Of a stretch of 27,942 bases of DNA, positions 17,177 through 26,983 are shown one piece after another. The notes under the pieces are model-generated. The model saw only the letters and a program-made list of their open reading frames with translations. It was not told the origin of the DNA and did not search any database. This DNA comes from Myxococcales bacterium (GTDB taxonomy: Bacteria > Myxococcota > Myxococcia > Myxococcales > Myxococcaceae), in contig PMBV01000156.1 of assembly GCA_003153055.1 (NCBI GenBank), forward strand, positions 123 to 28,064, read 5' to 3'. The position numbers and the translations under genes were made by a program. Within the stretch, counting starts at the first letter, position 1. Every line of letters begins with the position of its first letter.

Positions 17177-17223
17177 AACGGGATGCGCGTTCACGATCAC
17201 TCCCGACCCACTACCGACCAGAT

Positions 17224-18978
17224 TCAGCCCACGGTCTTCTCACAGGCAAGGAGGCATCCGGTTGCGAACATGTCGAATCCGTCGCGGTTTTCAACCAACG
17301 CGGCGGCTCGCCCAGCCGCTCGAGGGATGACGCGCGAGACCGGATACGGGACAATCTGTTTATTGTAGACGCGCTCGTCGACGACGCGACATCCAACGCG
17401 GGTGAAAAGCGCGCGAAATGCTTCTCGCGTGTACGTCCCGTGCTCGACTGCGTCCGCCTTCTTGCCTGTCGCCCTTCTTGCCGCAGCCCGAAGGGGGGCG
17501 GACAACCAGACCATGAGGCGATCCACGTTGAAACGAAGCGGGACATTGAAGACGAGTCTGCCTCCGGGTTTGGTGACTCGGACTGCCTCCGCGACGACCC
17601 TCTCGGGTGTGTCGAAGTACTCCAGTAGGCCCAGGCCCACCACTCTGTCGAAATAGTTCGACTCGAATGGGAGCGCGGTGGCATCGCCAGTCTGAACGTG
17701 GCAGCGATCGGCAATTCCGAGCGCGCTTGCCTGGAGCTTCGTCTGCTCCACCATGTTGGGTGCGTTGTCGATGGCGTGGTAGTCGACCAGGGGGGCGACA
17801 GCCGCCATCAAGGCGCCCGTGCCGCAGCCGATGTCGAGCAAACGGCCACCCTGGAAATCACCGAGCATCTCCACGGCTTTGGCTCGCCGAGCGAGAAAGC
17901 TGTGGCTGACTGGGTTGGATGGATTGTAAAGCTCACCCCAGCGATTGTCGGTCGCGAAAGAGTTGAAGTGGTCCTTGACGACGGTCTTTCGATCGGTGCC
18001 TGAATGTTGCATCGTTTCATCCCTCAATCCGGCGAGCGTGATTTTCGCGGATAGAATGCCAATAGAGGCCGTGTCGGCGGACACTCTGGGCATGCGGTAT
18101 CTGTCAGCGTCGTCTCTGTGGAATTTCGCTTCGGTGGTCCATGACGAGAGATAGCCCGCCCGCGCGGTCGCGCTGACAATCCGGTCATCGTGATCTCCGC
18201 TCGGGAAAGCGAAGTGCTCCACTCGTCGTCCCGTCCAGCCCTCTAGGAGTTCTTTGGAGAATCGCAACTCCCTCTCGAGGCTTGCGTCGTCGAGCTGGGA
18301 CATCTGAGGGTGCGTGTGCGAGTGGCTGCCAATTGTGACAAGGTCTCGGGTAAGGGGATCGGCAGCCAGAGCGGCAAGCTGGGCGGGAGATACAATACGG
18401 AAGGGCTCGAGCGACGAGGGCGGCGGCTCACCGAGGCGGTCGAGGAGGTCGCCGAGAAGACCATCCTTGTGGGCTGCGGGCGCGCTCTTGACGGCTCGGC
18501 TCAATGTCGCAGTCACTGTGCCGACATCCCAAGGTCGGATCTTCAAGAGGCGCCCGCCCACCTCGATCTCGGTGCGGCGTGTGTGCGCCACAGCACATCG
18601 GAGGTGGCTGAACCAGAAGACATCGTCGGTTCCGACGAGGGCAGTCGGGACGAACCAGGTCGCAGGAATGCGGTTATGTTTCAGGATGGGAACGACATCG
18701 GTGAAAAACGTGCGGTATCCGTCGTCGAACGTAAGGGTTGCAACCGGCAGCTCGCGCGCTGTGTCTGTTCGAGTGAGGAATGAGTCGATATCTCGAAATT
18801 CGAAGGCCTGCGCAAGAAAGGAGGCGTGCCGAGCGAAGGTGTCCCCGTCGATGTCGTGATATGCAAGTGCAAGTCGTCGATGGCGCGTTACACCAGTTCT
18901 CAGCAGGTCGAGCACGCCGCTTCCTTGGAGCGCGGGGACGACCAGGGTCTTCGCAAGATGCCGAGAATAGGATGCCAT
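17224..18978 (-). CDS. Polysaccharide deacetylase-SAM methyltransferase fusion
   Basis: A 584-residue protein with two enzymes in one frame. Residues ~35-315 are a NodB-type deacetylase: LAYHDID near 38, TLTFDDG at 81-87 (catalytic Asp85 and metal Asp86), HSHTHP at 219-224 (metal His219 and His223) and FAFPSGDHD at 257-265. Residues ~330-584 are a class I SAM methyltransferase: LLDIGCGTG at 380-388, then an acidic strand end near Asp404 and LPFESNYFDRVV. The second half begins MQHSGTDRK (Met323, codon at 18010-18012), like the natural N-terminus of a stand-alone methyltransferase. Such enzymes would deacetylate and O- or N-methylate sugars. It converges with asparagine synthase 2 across 47 bp and has no ribosome-binding site; a possible promoter lies just upstream. 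Confidence 0.88.
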   Translation of the reverse strand: MASYSRHLAKTLVVPALQGSGVLDLLRTGVTRHRRLALAYHDIDGDTFARHASFLAQAFEFRDIDSFLTRTDTARELPVATLTFDDGYRTFFTDVVPILKHNRIPATWFVPTALVGTDDVFWFSHLRCAVAHTRRTEIEVGGRLLKIRPWDVGTVTATLSRAVKSAPAAHKDGLLGDLLDRLGEPPPSSLEPFRIVSPAQLAALAADPLTRDLVTIGSHSHTHPQMSQLDDASLERELRFSKELLEGWTGRRVEHFAFPSGDHDDRIVSATARAGYLSSWTTEAKFHRDDADRYRMPRVSADTASIGILSAKITLAGLRDETMQHSGTDRKTVVKDHFNSFATDNRWGELYNPSNPVSHSFLARRAKAVEMLGDFQGGRLLDIGCGTGALMAAVAPLVDYHAIDNAPNMVEQTKLQASALGIADRCHVQTGDATALPFESNYFDRVVGLGLLEYFDTPERVVAEAVRVTKPGGRLVFNVPLRFNVDRLMVWLSAPLRAAARRATGKKADAVEHGTYTREAFRALFTRVGCRVVDERVYNKQIVPYPVSRVIPRAAGRAAALVENRDGFDMFATGCLLACEKTVG

Positions 18979-18993
18979 GACGCGTCGTACGGG

Positions 18994-19022
18994 ACCCTAT
19001 CCACGTGGCTTCGAATCGTCAA
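18994..19022 (-). promoter_or_regulatory. Possible sigma-70 promoter of the deacetylase-methyltransferase gene
   Basis: On the minus strand, TTGACG (19017-19022) is followed after exactly 17 bases by TAGGGT (18994-18999). The -35 matches TTGACA in five of six positions, and the -10 keeps the T, A and final T. Transcription would start about ten bases before the ATG at 18978, giving a very short leader, which fits the absence of a Shine-Dalgarno. Confidence 0.42.
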
Positions 19023-19056
19023 CTTAGCGAATTTGGGTCGGAACGGTAGCCACCGA

Positions 19057-20079
<1,023 letters not shown>

Positions 20080-20397
20080 GCGACCTCCTTCTCTTGCCTG
20101 CCTCAGAACCCGCGGGCCTGATCGCCCTACCATTCAGAAGGTTTCAGCCTGACGCTCGGAGCACCTCTAGCGCGGGCTGGTACTCTCGTCTAGGCGCTCT
20201 GTGTCGAAGTTGATTCCGCGTGTGTAGAGCTCGTCCCAGGGCGAGAATCAGAGGTGAATGGTCCTGCGCGCCGAGCCACCCAAAGGAAACGCGGTACGTT
20301 ACAGTCAGAACGGAGGCGGATGGTATGCAGGCGGGCAACGGGCAGGCCAATCCGCGCGCCCCATGTGTGATCAAGGAAGCGGCCGATTCGAGTCGCA
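20080..20397. other. Intergenic region without a recognisable gene
   Basis: These 318 bp lie between the interrupted O-acyltransferase gene and the lipoprotein gene, both on the minus strand. Short frames exist on both strands, but none has a ribosome-binding site together with a recognisable protein. I see an 8-bp palindrome CCCGCGGG at 20109-20116, but no clear terminator and no convincing -35/-10 pair for the lipoprotein gene. Confidence 0.5.
20084..20089 (-). promoter_or_regulatory. Ribosome-binding site that fixes the lipoprotein start
   Basis: A full AGGAGG lies four bases upstream of the ATG at 20077-20079 on the minus strand. It selects this ATG over the longer in-frame reading and produces a proper lipoprotein signal peptide. 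Confidence 0.75.
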
Positions 20398-21826
<1,429 letters not shown>

Positions 21827-21840
<14 letters not shown>

Positions 21841-22861
21841 CGAGGCCCCTCTGCCGCAGCTCCACCGCCAAAAGATCGCCAGCCAGACGGTGGCCCAGGG
21901 AGTTCAGGTGACCCTGATTGTAGGGTGTATTTGAAAAGCCGAACGGTGACCAGCCTCGGAGTTCAGAGTGCAGCGTCCGTGTATTCACGAACCCGATGCC
22001 ACGCGATGCTGCGTAGGCCGAGACGCGGGTTTCAGTGGGCGTAGGCGTAAGCGGCGCCGTCGGGTCGAAGGACGCGAGATAGAGTAACGTCACTCTCGCG
22101 TCGAACGCATCAACGAGCGCGGCGAGCTCTGCCTCGACAGGGTAGTCCTCTGGAGTTGAAGTGATTTCCCATGTCACCCGGGGTGTCTCCGCGGCGCGAA
22201 ACAAGGGGGGCTCGTGCGACGCGACCTCTCGTAACTCGCCGAGGCGCACCACCGCGTAGCCGACGAGTGCCGAACGCTGCCTCCAGTCCCACAGAATACG
22301 GGAGAAGCCATGTCGGGCGGACGGGGCGACCCGAACGACGCGGAGTCCCTCACCTGCGGTGCGTTCAAAGTGCGTCTTCGCCGGGTGCCATGCGTCGGCC
22401 ATCACGTCGGAGTCTCGAAGCTGAACAACGGTCCAGGTTGGAGAGAAGAGCTCGGCAAAGCGCGGCGCGAGGGCTATGTAGTGTGCTACGGAGCGAGTCG
22501 AAGAGCCCTCATTGATGAGCTGCGTGTCACTACCGATCGCGCGGAGTCGTGCCTCGGCGACGTCCGCGAATGTTTCTCCGTCGTCGACCTGCAAGGCCTC
22601 AGTGTAGGAATCACCCAGTACGAGGACTCGCGGACGATCCTGCGCGGGCGGAGTGTGCCTGCGAACGCCATGCTCAATCCAGTGACTGGTACCGTCACCT
22701 TCACGGTGCCAACGAATTCTTCCGGGTCCAGCCACGAGTTCGTCGAGCACCGGGTCGAGCGTGACCACCGACTGAAAGTACCAATGTCGGAGGGAAAGCT
22801 CACCAATAGCGAGGACGCCGAGTATTGCAAGTATTGGCGGAAGCTTCCTTGGAAAGGTCAT
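21827..22861 (-). CDS. SGNH/GDSL hydrolase-like protein, likely acetylation partner of the MBOAT
   Basis: A 344-residue protein with an N-terminal membrane anchor or signal (residues ~8-24) and the rest outside the cytoplasm. VLVLGDSYTEA around residue 85 is block I of the SGNH family with nucleophile Ser85. NQGHLNSLGHRL (315-326) is the C-terminal block, with His318 or His324 as the candidate base. Most relatives have Asp two residues before the first His (Asp-Gly-His); here it is Gln316. Proteins of this type (AlgX/AlgJ, PatB) pair with MBOAT proteins and transfer acetyl groups to extracytoplasmic polysaccharide. The gene directly precedes and overlaps the MBOAT gene, which supports that job. 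ATG 22861 has GAGGA six bases upstream. Activity is uncertain given the Gln. Confidence 0.78.
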
Positions 22862-22965
22862 CTGCGTCCTCGTAGGAGCGACATGTACAAAATGGTCTCA
22901 ACGCGCGCACTTGTTGTCGGGACGCTCTACTGTGACTGACGCGCGAGTCTAGCAGATAGAACTTG

Positions 22966-22990
22966 GGTCTGACTCGATTTGGCGGACAGT
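22966..22990 (-). repeat. Possible IS3-type terminal inverted repeat
   Basis: Read on the minus strand it begins TGTCCGCCAAATCG and ends in CAGACCCA, resembling the TGTCC... ends seen in many IS3-family elements. It lies ~140 bp beyond the stop codon of the transposase fragment, on the correct side for the right end. No matching left end remains nearby. Confidence 0.35.
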
Positions 22991-23126
22991 GTTGATGCGT
23001 CGAATCACACGATCCTCGTAGTGGTCAGTATACTCCTTTCGGCCTTCGTGGTCGACCGCCGGAGTGAGCGCAGCGAGCGTAGGCGGAATGCAGTGCGCGC
23101 TTGAGCCTTGGATGCCGAGGTGACCC

Positions 23127-23270
23127 TCATGCGGCCGCCTTGCTCGCAACGGCGTTCCGCTCGAACTCGGCAGCCGACGCGTAGTCGATCGAGGAGTGCA
23201 TGCGGGCCTGGTTGTAGAAGACCTCGATGTAGTCGAAGAGCCTTGCCTTTGCGTCGGCCGGGCTCTCGTC
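23127..23270 (-). pseudogene. IS3-family transposase OrfB, C-terminal fragment
   Basis: In one minus-strand frame, the last ~45 codons read ADAKARLFDYIEVFYNQ, then ARMHSSIDYASAAEFE, then about ten residues to TGA at 23127-23129. This is the characteristic end of IS3-family OrfB integrases (rve domain, Tyr-Ile-Glu-x-Phe-Tyr-Asn and His-Ser). The DDE catalytic residues and all upstream sequence are missing, so it is a dead remnant. The exact upstream limit is approximate; similarity fades around 23270. Confidence 0.75.
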
Positions 23271-23372
23271 CTCGTGCTCTTGCTGTCCATGGGTTTCCTC
23301 TGCACCGGGGCTCAGCAGAATTCGCGCGAGCGCGCAGCGGATTTACTCGGGTGCGCTCTGGCGGAGGGCACG

Positions 23373-23420
23373 GGCTCTGCTGGACGTAGCCGATGTCATC
23401 GAGGATGAGTTTGGGTGGGC
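23373..23420 (-). pseudogene. IS21-family IstB ATPase fragment
   Basis: Sixteen codons on the minus strand read PPKLILDDIGYVQQS, matching the Walker B region of the IstB helper ATPase of IS21-type elements (Leu-Ile-Leu-Asp-Asp-Ile-Gly-Tyr). The similarity stops abruptly on both sides, and the fragment lies 22 bp from the flippase stop codon. The match is short but distinctive. Confidence 0.55.
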
Positions 23421-23442
23421 AACTGAGCCTCACCGTAGCGAT

Positions 23443-24942
23443 TCATCCACCTTTCGACCTGAATATGGCTCGAAGCGCTGCCCGCGACTCGGGGTCTCTC
23501 CACAACCAAATGGCCGCTGCCGACACACCACCGAGCCTCATGAGCGTGCGATCGACGGCTGAGGCGGAGAGGATGCCACATGCGAGCGTGAAGGCACCCA
23601 CAATCGACAGTTCGCGCACTCGGGGCCGCACCCCACAACTCACACGCACGACCAGCGCGGCAATGGGCAGGTACAGCACATAGGTGAAAAGGTAGGCCTG
23701 CCCGATCCCCACGAGGCCGTTGAGATGGATGAACACCCACGCTGATAGCGCCAGTACGCCTGCCGCCACCAACTCCGTGCCGACGTATGCCCGAATTCGC
23801 CCACGAAAGAGCAAGGGACCTGCGTAAACCCAAGCTAGGCACTTGGCGGCATCTCCGGCGAGCTGCCACTTCAGGATCTCTGCCGTCGTTTCGAATCTCG
23901 ACGAGTAGAGGAGGTGAACGGCAACGTCCGAGAAGGCGAGTGCGAGCAAGACGATCGGGGGAGCAAGGGCCGAGATGAACCTGGCTGCCGTGTTGACCTC
24001 CACTTCAAGGGCGGCCTCGTCCGACGCATTCGCGTAGCGAGGGTAAAGGTACGTGGCAATGCCCGCGAGCAATACGCCAAGATAGGCAGAACCGATTGCG
24101 TATGCCGCCTGGAACTGGCCGTTCGCCTCCGGGCCACCCTTCGCTTCTAGATTCCAGCGAACGAAATAGAGGGCCCCCTGCATCGAGAGTCCCGAAACGA
24201 GCGACGCCGCCCCGATTTCGAGCGCGCGAGCCAGGAAAGGCGTGTCGAAGGTGGCCGCGTGGCCTGGGGGCCAAACTCGGGAGCGTCTTGCCGCCCGGAT
24301 GACCAGCGGGATCAGGATGAGCGGGCCGAGCGCAATGGCAGCCAACTGACCCACGACGCCGAACCCGGGAGTGAGTGCAATCGCGCCGAGCATGATCGCC
24401 ACCGCATTCGCGATCTGGAATCTCGTCGACTCCTTGAGTCTTCCGTCGAAAGTCAGCACCGTCATGGGGATGCCCATCGCCGCCACGCCGAGGGCACCGA
24501 GCACCACCAGCGCAACCCATCCCTCCTTTCCAGCCGCCCAAGGAGAGGGAAGACCAAAAGGAGTAAAGGAAACCACGCCAACGCCGAGAACAATGGAAAA
24601 GGCGACGAACCACGTCGCAGAAGCGGCGACGACCCGCGGGGTCGACCCCTCCCTTCGTTCCCGGGCCAGTGCCTGAACCAACGCAGGCCCGACGAAGACC
24701 GACGTCGGTATCAGCCCGAGATTCACATACTGCTGGATCTCGGCGATCATCCCCACGCCTTCAGGGCCGAGATAGACAGCGGCGACCTTCGACCGAACAA
24801 TGGACGATACGATTGCGGCCATTGAAGCGAAAACGCCGAGCGCTGTGGCTTTGCCCAAGTCCATCTTTCCGGGACGACCGGCTTCGCCTTCGCTTGGCTC
24901 ACCAACTGATTCGCTCACGAGAAGTTCCGAAGCGTTGTCCAT
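23443..24942 (-). CDS. Wzx-type oligosaccharide flippase
   Basis: A 499-residue inner-membrane protein with 12-14 hydrophobic segments, the size and layout of the MOP/PST flippase superfamily (Wzx, PF01943/PF14667). After a hydrophilic leader, KATALGVFASMAAIVSSIV, then KVAAVYLGPEGVG and EIQQYVNL form the typical first two helices. It would move undecaprenyl-diphosphate-linked repeat units across the membrane. I list ATG 24942, which overlaps the GT11 gene by 28 bases. The family usually begins at about the Met at residue 27 (24864), and neither has a strong ribosome-binding site, so the first 26 residues may not be translated. Its 3' end abuts insertion-sequence debris, but the protein looks full length. 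Confidence 0.88.
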   Translation of the reverse strand: MDNASELLVSESVGEPSEGEAGRPGKMDLGKATALGVFASMAAIVSSIVRSKVAAVYLGPEGVGMIAEIQQYVNLGLIPTSVFVGPALVQALARERREGSTPRVVAASATWFVAFSIVLGVGVVSFTPFGLPSPWAAGKEGWVALVVLGALGVAAMGIPMTVLTFDGRLKESTRFQIANAVAIMLGAIALTPGFGVVGQLAAIALGPLILIPLVIRAARRSRVWPPGHAATFDTPFLARALEIGAASLVSGLSMQGALYFVRWNLEAKGGPEANGQFQAAYAIGSAYLGVLLAGIATYLYPRYANASDEAALEVEVNTAARFISALAPPIVLLALAFSDVAVHLLYSSRFETTAEILKWQLAGDAAKCLAWVYAGPLLFRGRIRAYVGTELVAAGVLALSAWVFIHLNGLVGIGQAYLFTYVLYLPIAALVVRVSCGVRPRVRELSIVGAFTLACGILSASAVDRTLMRLGGVSAAAIWLWRDPESRAALRAIFRSKGG

Positions 24943-25787
24943 CCAGGCAAATTCATGTCGTTCATCTCGACCCCAAACCCCGGATTAGCCCAGCGAAGAG
25001 GCGCGATCACCTGCTTCCCTTGGGCCGCAGAAAGCCACGCGCCCCACCAACTGAAGCTGCTGTTTGGAATGATATGGTTGTTGCAATAGCTCATTAACTG
25101 CATGTCTTTGTAGCTCTGGGGACCCTTGTTCCAGTCGATATAGTGGGCTCTGTCGAGATCCAGGTGGGCTTTGCACCAGATGATGTCGTCCGAAAAGACG
25201 AAGAAGACGGGTCCCTCGAGTCGTTCTCGGAGATGGGCGATTCCTCTCTCGTAGTAGTCAAGCGGAGCGAGTCCAGAGTGTACGCTCGAGGTCAGATAGT
25301 CGCCACGTCGAACGTGGATTGCCACGGAGTCGCCGCAACGTATTGCCTCCTCGATCCTGCGATTCCTGTCATCAGCGATTGGCGGAAAGCGAAACTCCGA
25401 CCGGATCTCGAGTTCGGCTCCATTGAAGTACTTCCATGAAGTCCAACACTGGTCGAAGACAACATTATCTTCGAGGTCGAACACGGCGGGGTCGAAGTTG
25501 TATCGGCGGGAAGAAGCCTCATGGAGGGTGAGAAGTCCGAAGACTCGAGCTGCTTTGCGAGCGACGCGAACAGCGAGCCGATTCGAGTTCAGGAGCGTGC
25601 CTAAGAGAACATTCCTCTGCTCGTCGATTCCAAAGACGCGTTGCAGCTCAGCGCCATTATGCATTGAGTTGTAGTCGTACCAGGAATAGTCGCAAACTGC
25701 GGGGATCCCGCGTTTCTTCATTGCGATCGAGAGTGCGTGGGCCATCATCTGGCTGCCAAGTCCGCCTACGACTCGAATTACTCTCAC
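24915..25787 (-). CDS. GT11 fucosyl/colitosyltransferase (alpha-1,2 type)
   Basis: A 290-residue glycosyltransferase of family GT11. The N-terminal VVGGLGSQMMAHALS is the family's Gly-Gly-Leu-Gly motif; HVRRGDY at 158-164 binds the GDP donor; FVFSDDIIWCK and NNHIIPNSSFSWWGAWL are the later motifs. GT11 enzymes transfer L-fucose from GDP-fucose in alpha-1,2 linkage. A GT11-like enzyme of E. coli O55 (WbgN) is known to use GDP-L-colitose, and the two genes just upstream look like the GDP-colitose pathway, so colitose is the likelier donor here (inference). The start is GTG 25787, with a perfect GGAGG five bases upstream; a TTG four codons earlier is weaker. It lies 29 bp after the dehydratase gene. 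Confidence 0.9.
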   Translation of the reverse strand: MRVIRVVGGLGSQMMAHALSIAMKKRGIPAVCDYSWYDYNSMHNGAELQRVFGIDEQRNVLLGTLLNSNRLAVRVARKAARVFGLLTLHEASSRRYNFDPAVFDLEDNVVFDQCWTSWKYFNGAELEIRSEFRFPPIADDRNRRIEEAIRCGDSVAIHVRRGDYLTSSVHSGLAPLDYYERGIAHLRERLEGPVFFVFSDDIIWCKAHLDLDRAHYIDWNKGPQSYKDMQLMSYCNNHIIPNSSFSWWGAWLSAAQGKQVIAPLRWANPGFGVEMNDMNLPGWTTLRNFS

Positions 25788-25792
25788 ATCTG

Positions 25793-25797
25793 CCTCC
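25793..25797 (-). promoter_or_regulatory. Ribosome-binding site that fixes the GT11 start
   Basis: GGAGG, five bases upstream of the GTG at 25785-25787 on the minus strand, favours this start. The protein then begins MRVIRVVGGLG, as in other GT11 enzymes. Confidence 0.65.
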
Positions 25798-25816
25798 AAT
25801 GCGCTCGCAAACAGGG

Positions 25817-26974
25817 CTAGAGGAGATCTCGCAAAGCATGGATCTCGTTGTCGAGGGCGAAGTGGTGATTCCCGACGAAGAGGCCGCGCTTGTCGACGAA
25901 CTCGGCGTTCCGGAGTTCGCCGTTCACAGAGTAGTCAAACCACTTCAGCACTTCGTTCTTGGCAAAATTCCCTGCGACGATTGGTCGGACAGCAACTCCG
26001 TTCGCCATGAGCTTTGCTACCAGCGTCTCTCGGCTGATTGGCGCTCCCTCCTTCAAGATGAGCGCAAAACCAAACCAGCTCGATTCGCCTATTTCGCGTT
26101 GAATCGACAGCCACGGGTGGTCTGCGAACAGGCCCCGGAACAACGAGGCGTTCCTTCTCCGTGTCTCTATCATGTCCGCCAACTTGCGCAGTTGTTCCTG
26201 TCCGATCGCACCACTGAGCTCGAGAGGTCGCAGGTTGTACCCAGGGAGCACGAAGCGAAACGACTCTTCGAAAGGGTCGTCGCTCTTGGACCCGCAGACC
26301 AGGTCAATCTTCGGGAGATTCCGCGTCCACCCATGCGCCCGCAGACAAAGAAGGATGTGGTGGAGCTCATCGTCATCGGTCACGACGACCGGCCCCTCCA
26401 TCGTCGAGATGTGGTGACTGAAGAAAGTGCTAAAGGTTCCCATGAGGCCGAATGTTCCGGCTTGCCGACCCTGGACGCGGGCACCCAAGGACTCGCAGTT
26501 ATCCTCCAGCAGAACGATATCGCGGCCGTCGATGATATCTCGAATGGCGTCGAAGTCATTCGGGTTACCCAGGAGATTTACGGCCAGAATCGCCTTGGTT
26601 TTGGCTGTCACCGCACTGCGAAGAGCGTCGAGATCAAAATTGAGTGTTTCACGACTGATGTCGACGAACTTGAGCCTCAGCCCATATTGCTGGAGCGGAA
26701 AATAGGTGGTGCTCCAGGAGACGGCAGGTACGATCACCTCGTCACCTCGGCGGAGAGGGCGTTCCCTTCGAAACGTGAGAGCACCAACCATCGCGAGGTT
26801 CGCCGAGGAACCGGAATTCACCATCACGGCGTGTCTGCTGCCGACGCACCTTGCGAAGTCGAGTTCGAAACGCGCGACTTCAGCTCCCATGGTGAACATT
26901 CCCGAGTTCACCACGCGTTGGATCGCAGCCAATTCGGCTTGATCCCAAGTGGTACTGGCCAATGGGTAATTCAC
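25817..26974 (-). CDS. colD: GDP-4-keto-6-deoxy-D-mannose 3-dehydratase (ColD type)
   Basis: A 385-residue PLP enzyme of the DegT/DnrJ/EryC1 fold, close to the ~388 residues of E. coli ColD. It begins NYPLASTTWD and contains VPAVSWSTTYFPLQQYG, VNLLGNPNDFD, LLEDNCESLGA, SHHISTMEG and LRAHGWTRNLP in the same order I know from ColD. In aminotransferases of this fold the PLP lysine begins Lys-His-Ile-Thr-Thr-Gly-Glu; here the residue is His187, matching His188 of ColD, which turns the enzyme into a glutamate-dependent C3 deoxygenase. The product leads to GDP-L-colitose. I prefer GTG 26974, which has GAGGAG just upstream overlapping the previous stop, over ATG 27010, which has no such site and would add 12 unrelated residues. 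One oddity: the usual Gly-Gly after Glu193 is Gly-Pro. Confidence 0.87.
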   Translation of the reverse strand: MNYPLASTTWDQAELAAIQRVVNSGMFTMGAEVARFELDFARCVGSRHAVMVNSGSSANLAMVGALTFRRERPLRRGDEVIVPAVSWSTTYFPLQQYGLRLKFVDISRETLNFDLDALRSAVTAKTKAILAVNLLGNPNDFDAIRDIIDGRDIVLLEDNCESLGARVQGRQAGTFGLMGTFSTFFSHHISTMEGPVVVTDDDELHHILLCLRAHGWTRNLPKIDLVCGSKSDDPFEESFRFVLPGYNLRPLELSGAIGQEQLRKLADMIETRRRNASLFRGLFADHPWLSIQREIGESSWFGFALILKEGAPISRETLVAKLMANGVAVRPIVAGNFAKNEVLKWFDYSVNGELRNAEFVDKRGLFVGNHHFALDNEIHALRDLL

Positions 26975-26977
26975 GCG

Positions 26978-26983
26978 CTCCTC
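26978..26983 (-). promoter_or_regulatory. Ribosome-binding site favouring GTG 26974 for the dehydratase
   Basis: GAGGAG lies three bases before GTG 26974 and shares bases with the TGA stop of the upstream reductase gene (26982-26984), an arrangement typical of translational coupling. The spacer is short, so the choice over ATG 27010 also rests on alignment with ColD. Confidence 0.55.

Larger units (their letters stand above)
22862..23442. mobile_element. Insertion-sequence graveyard between SGNH and flippase genes
   Basis: This 581-bp stretch holds no intact gene. From right to left it contains a short IS21 IstB scrap (23373-23420), an IS3-family transposase C-terminus (23127-23270) and a possible IS3 terminal sequence (22966-22990). 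The two scraps belong to different IS families, so at least two elements inserted and were largely deleted. The region breaks an otherwise overlapping minus-strand gene chain, so the SGNH and MBOAT genes may depend on a separate promoter in the leftmost 100 bp, where I cannot pick one out. Confidence 0.65.

Noticed and set aside
18010..18012. Annotating the methyltransferase half as its own gene from the internal ATG
   Set aside because: The upstream frame is continuous and encodes a complete deacetylase with no stop between, so a fusion is the direct reading; internal initiation is kept only as a possibility.
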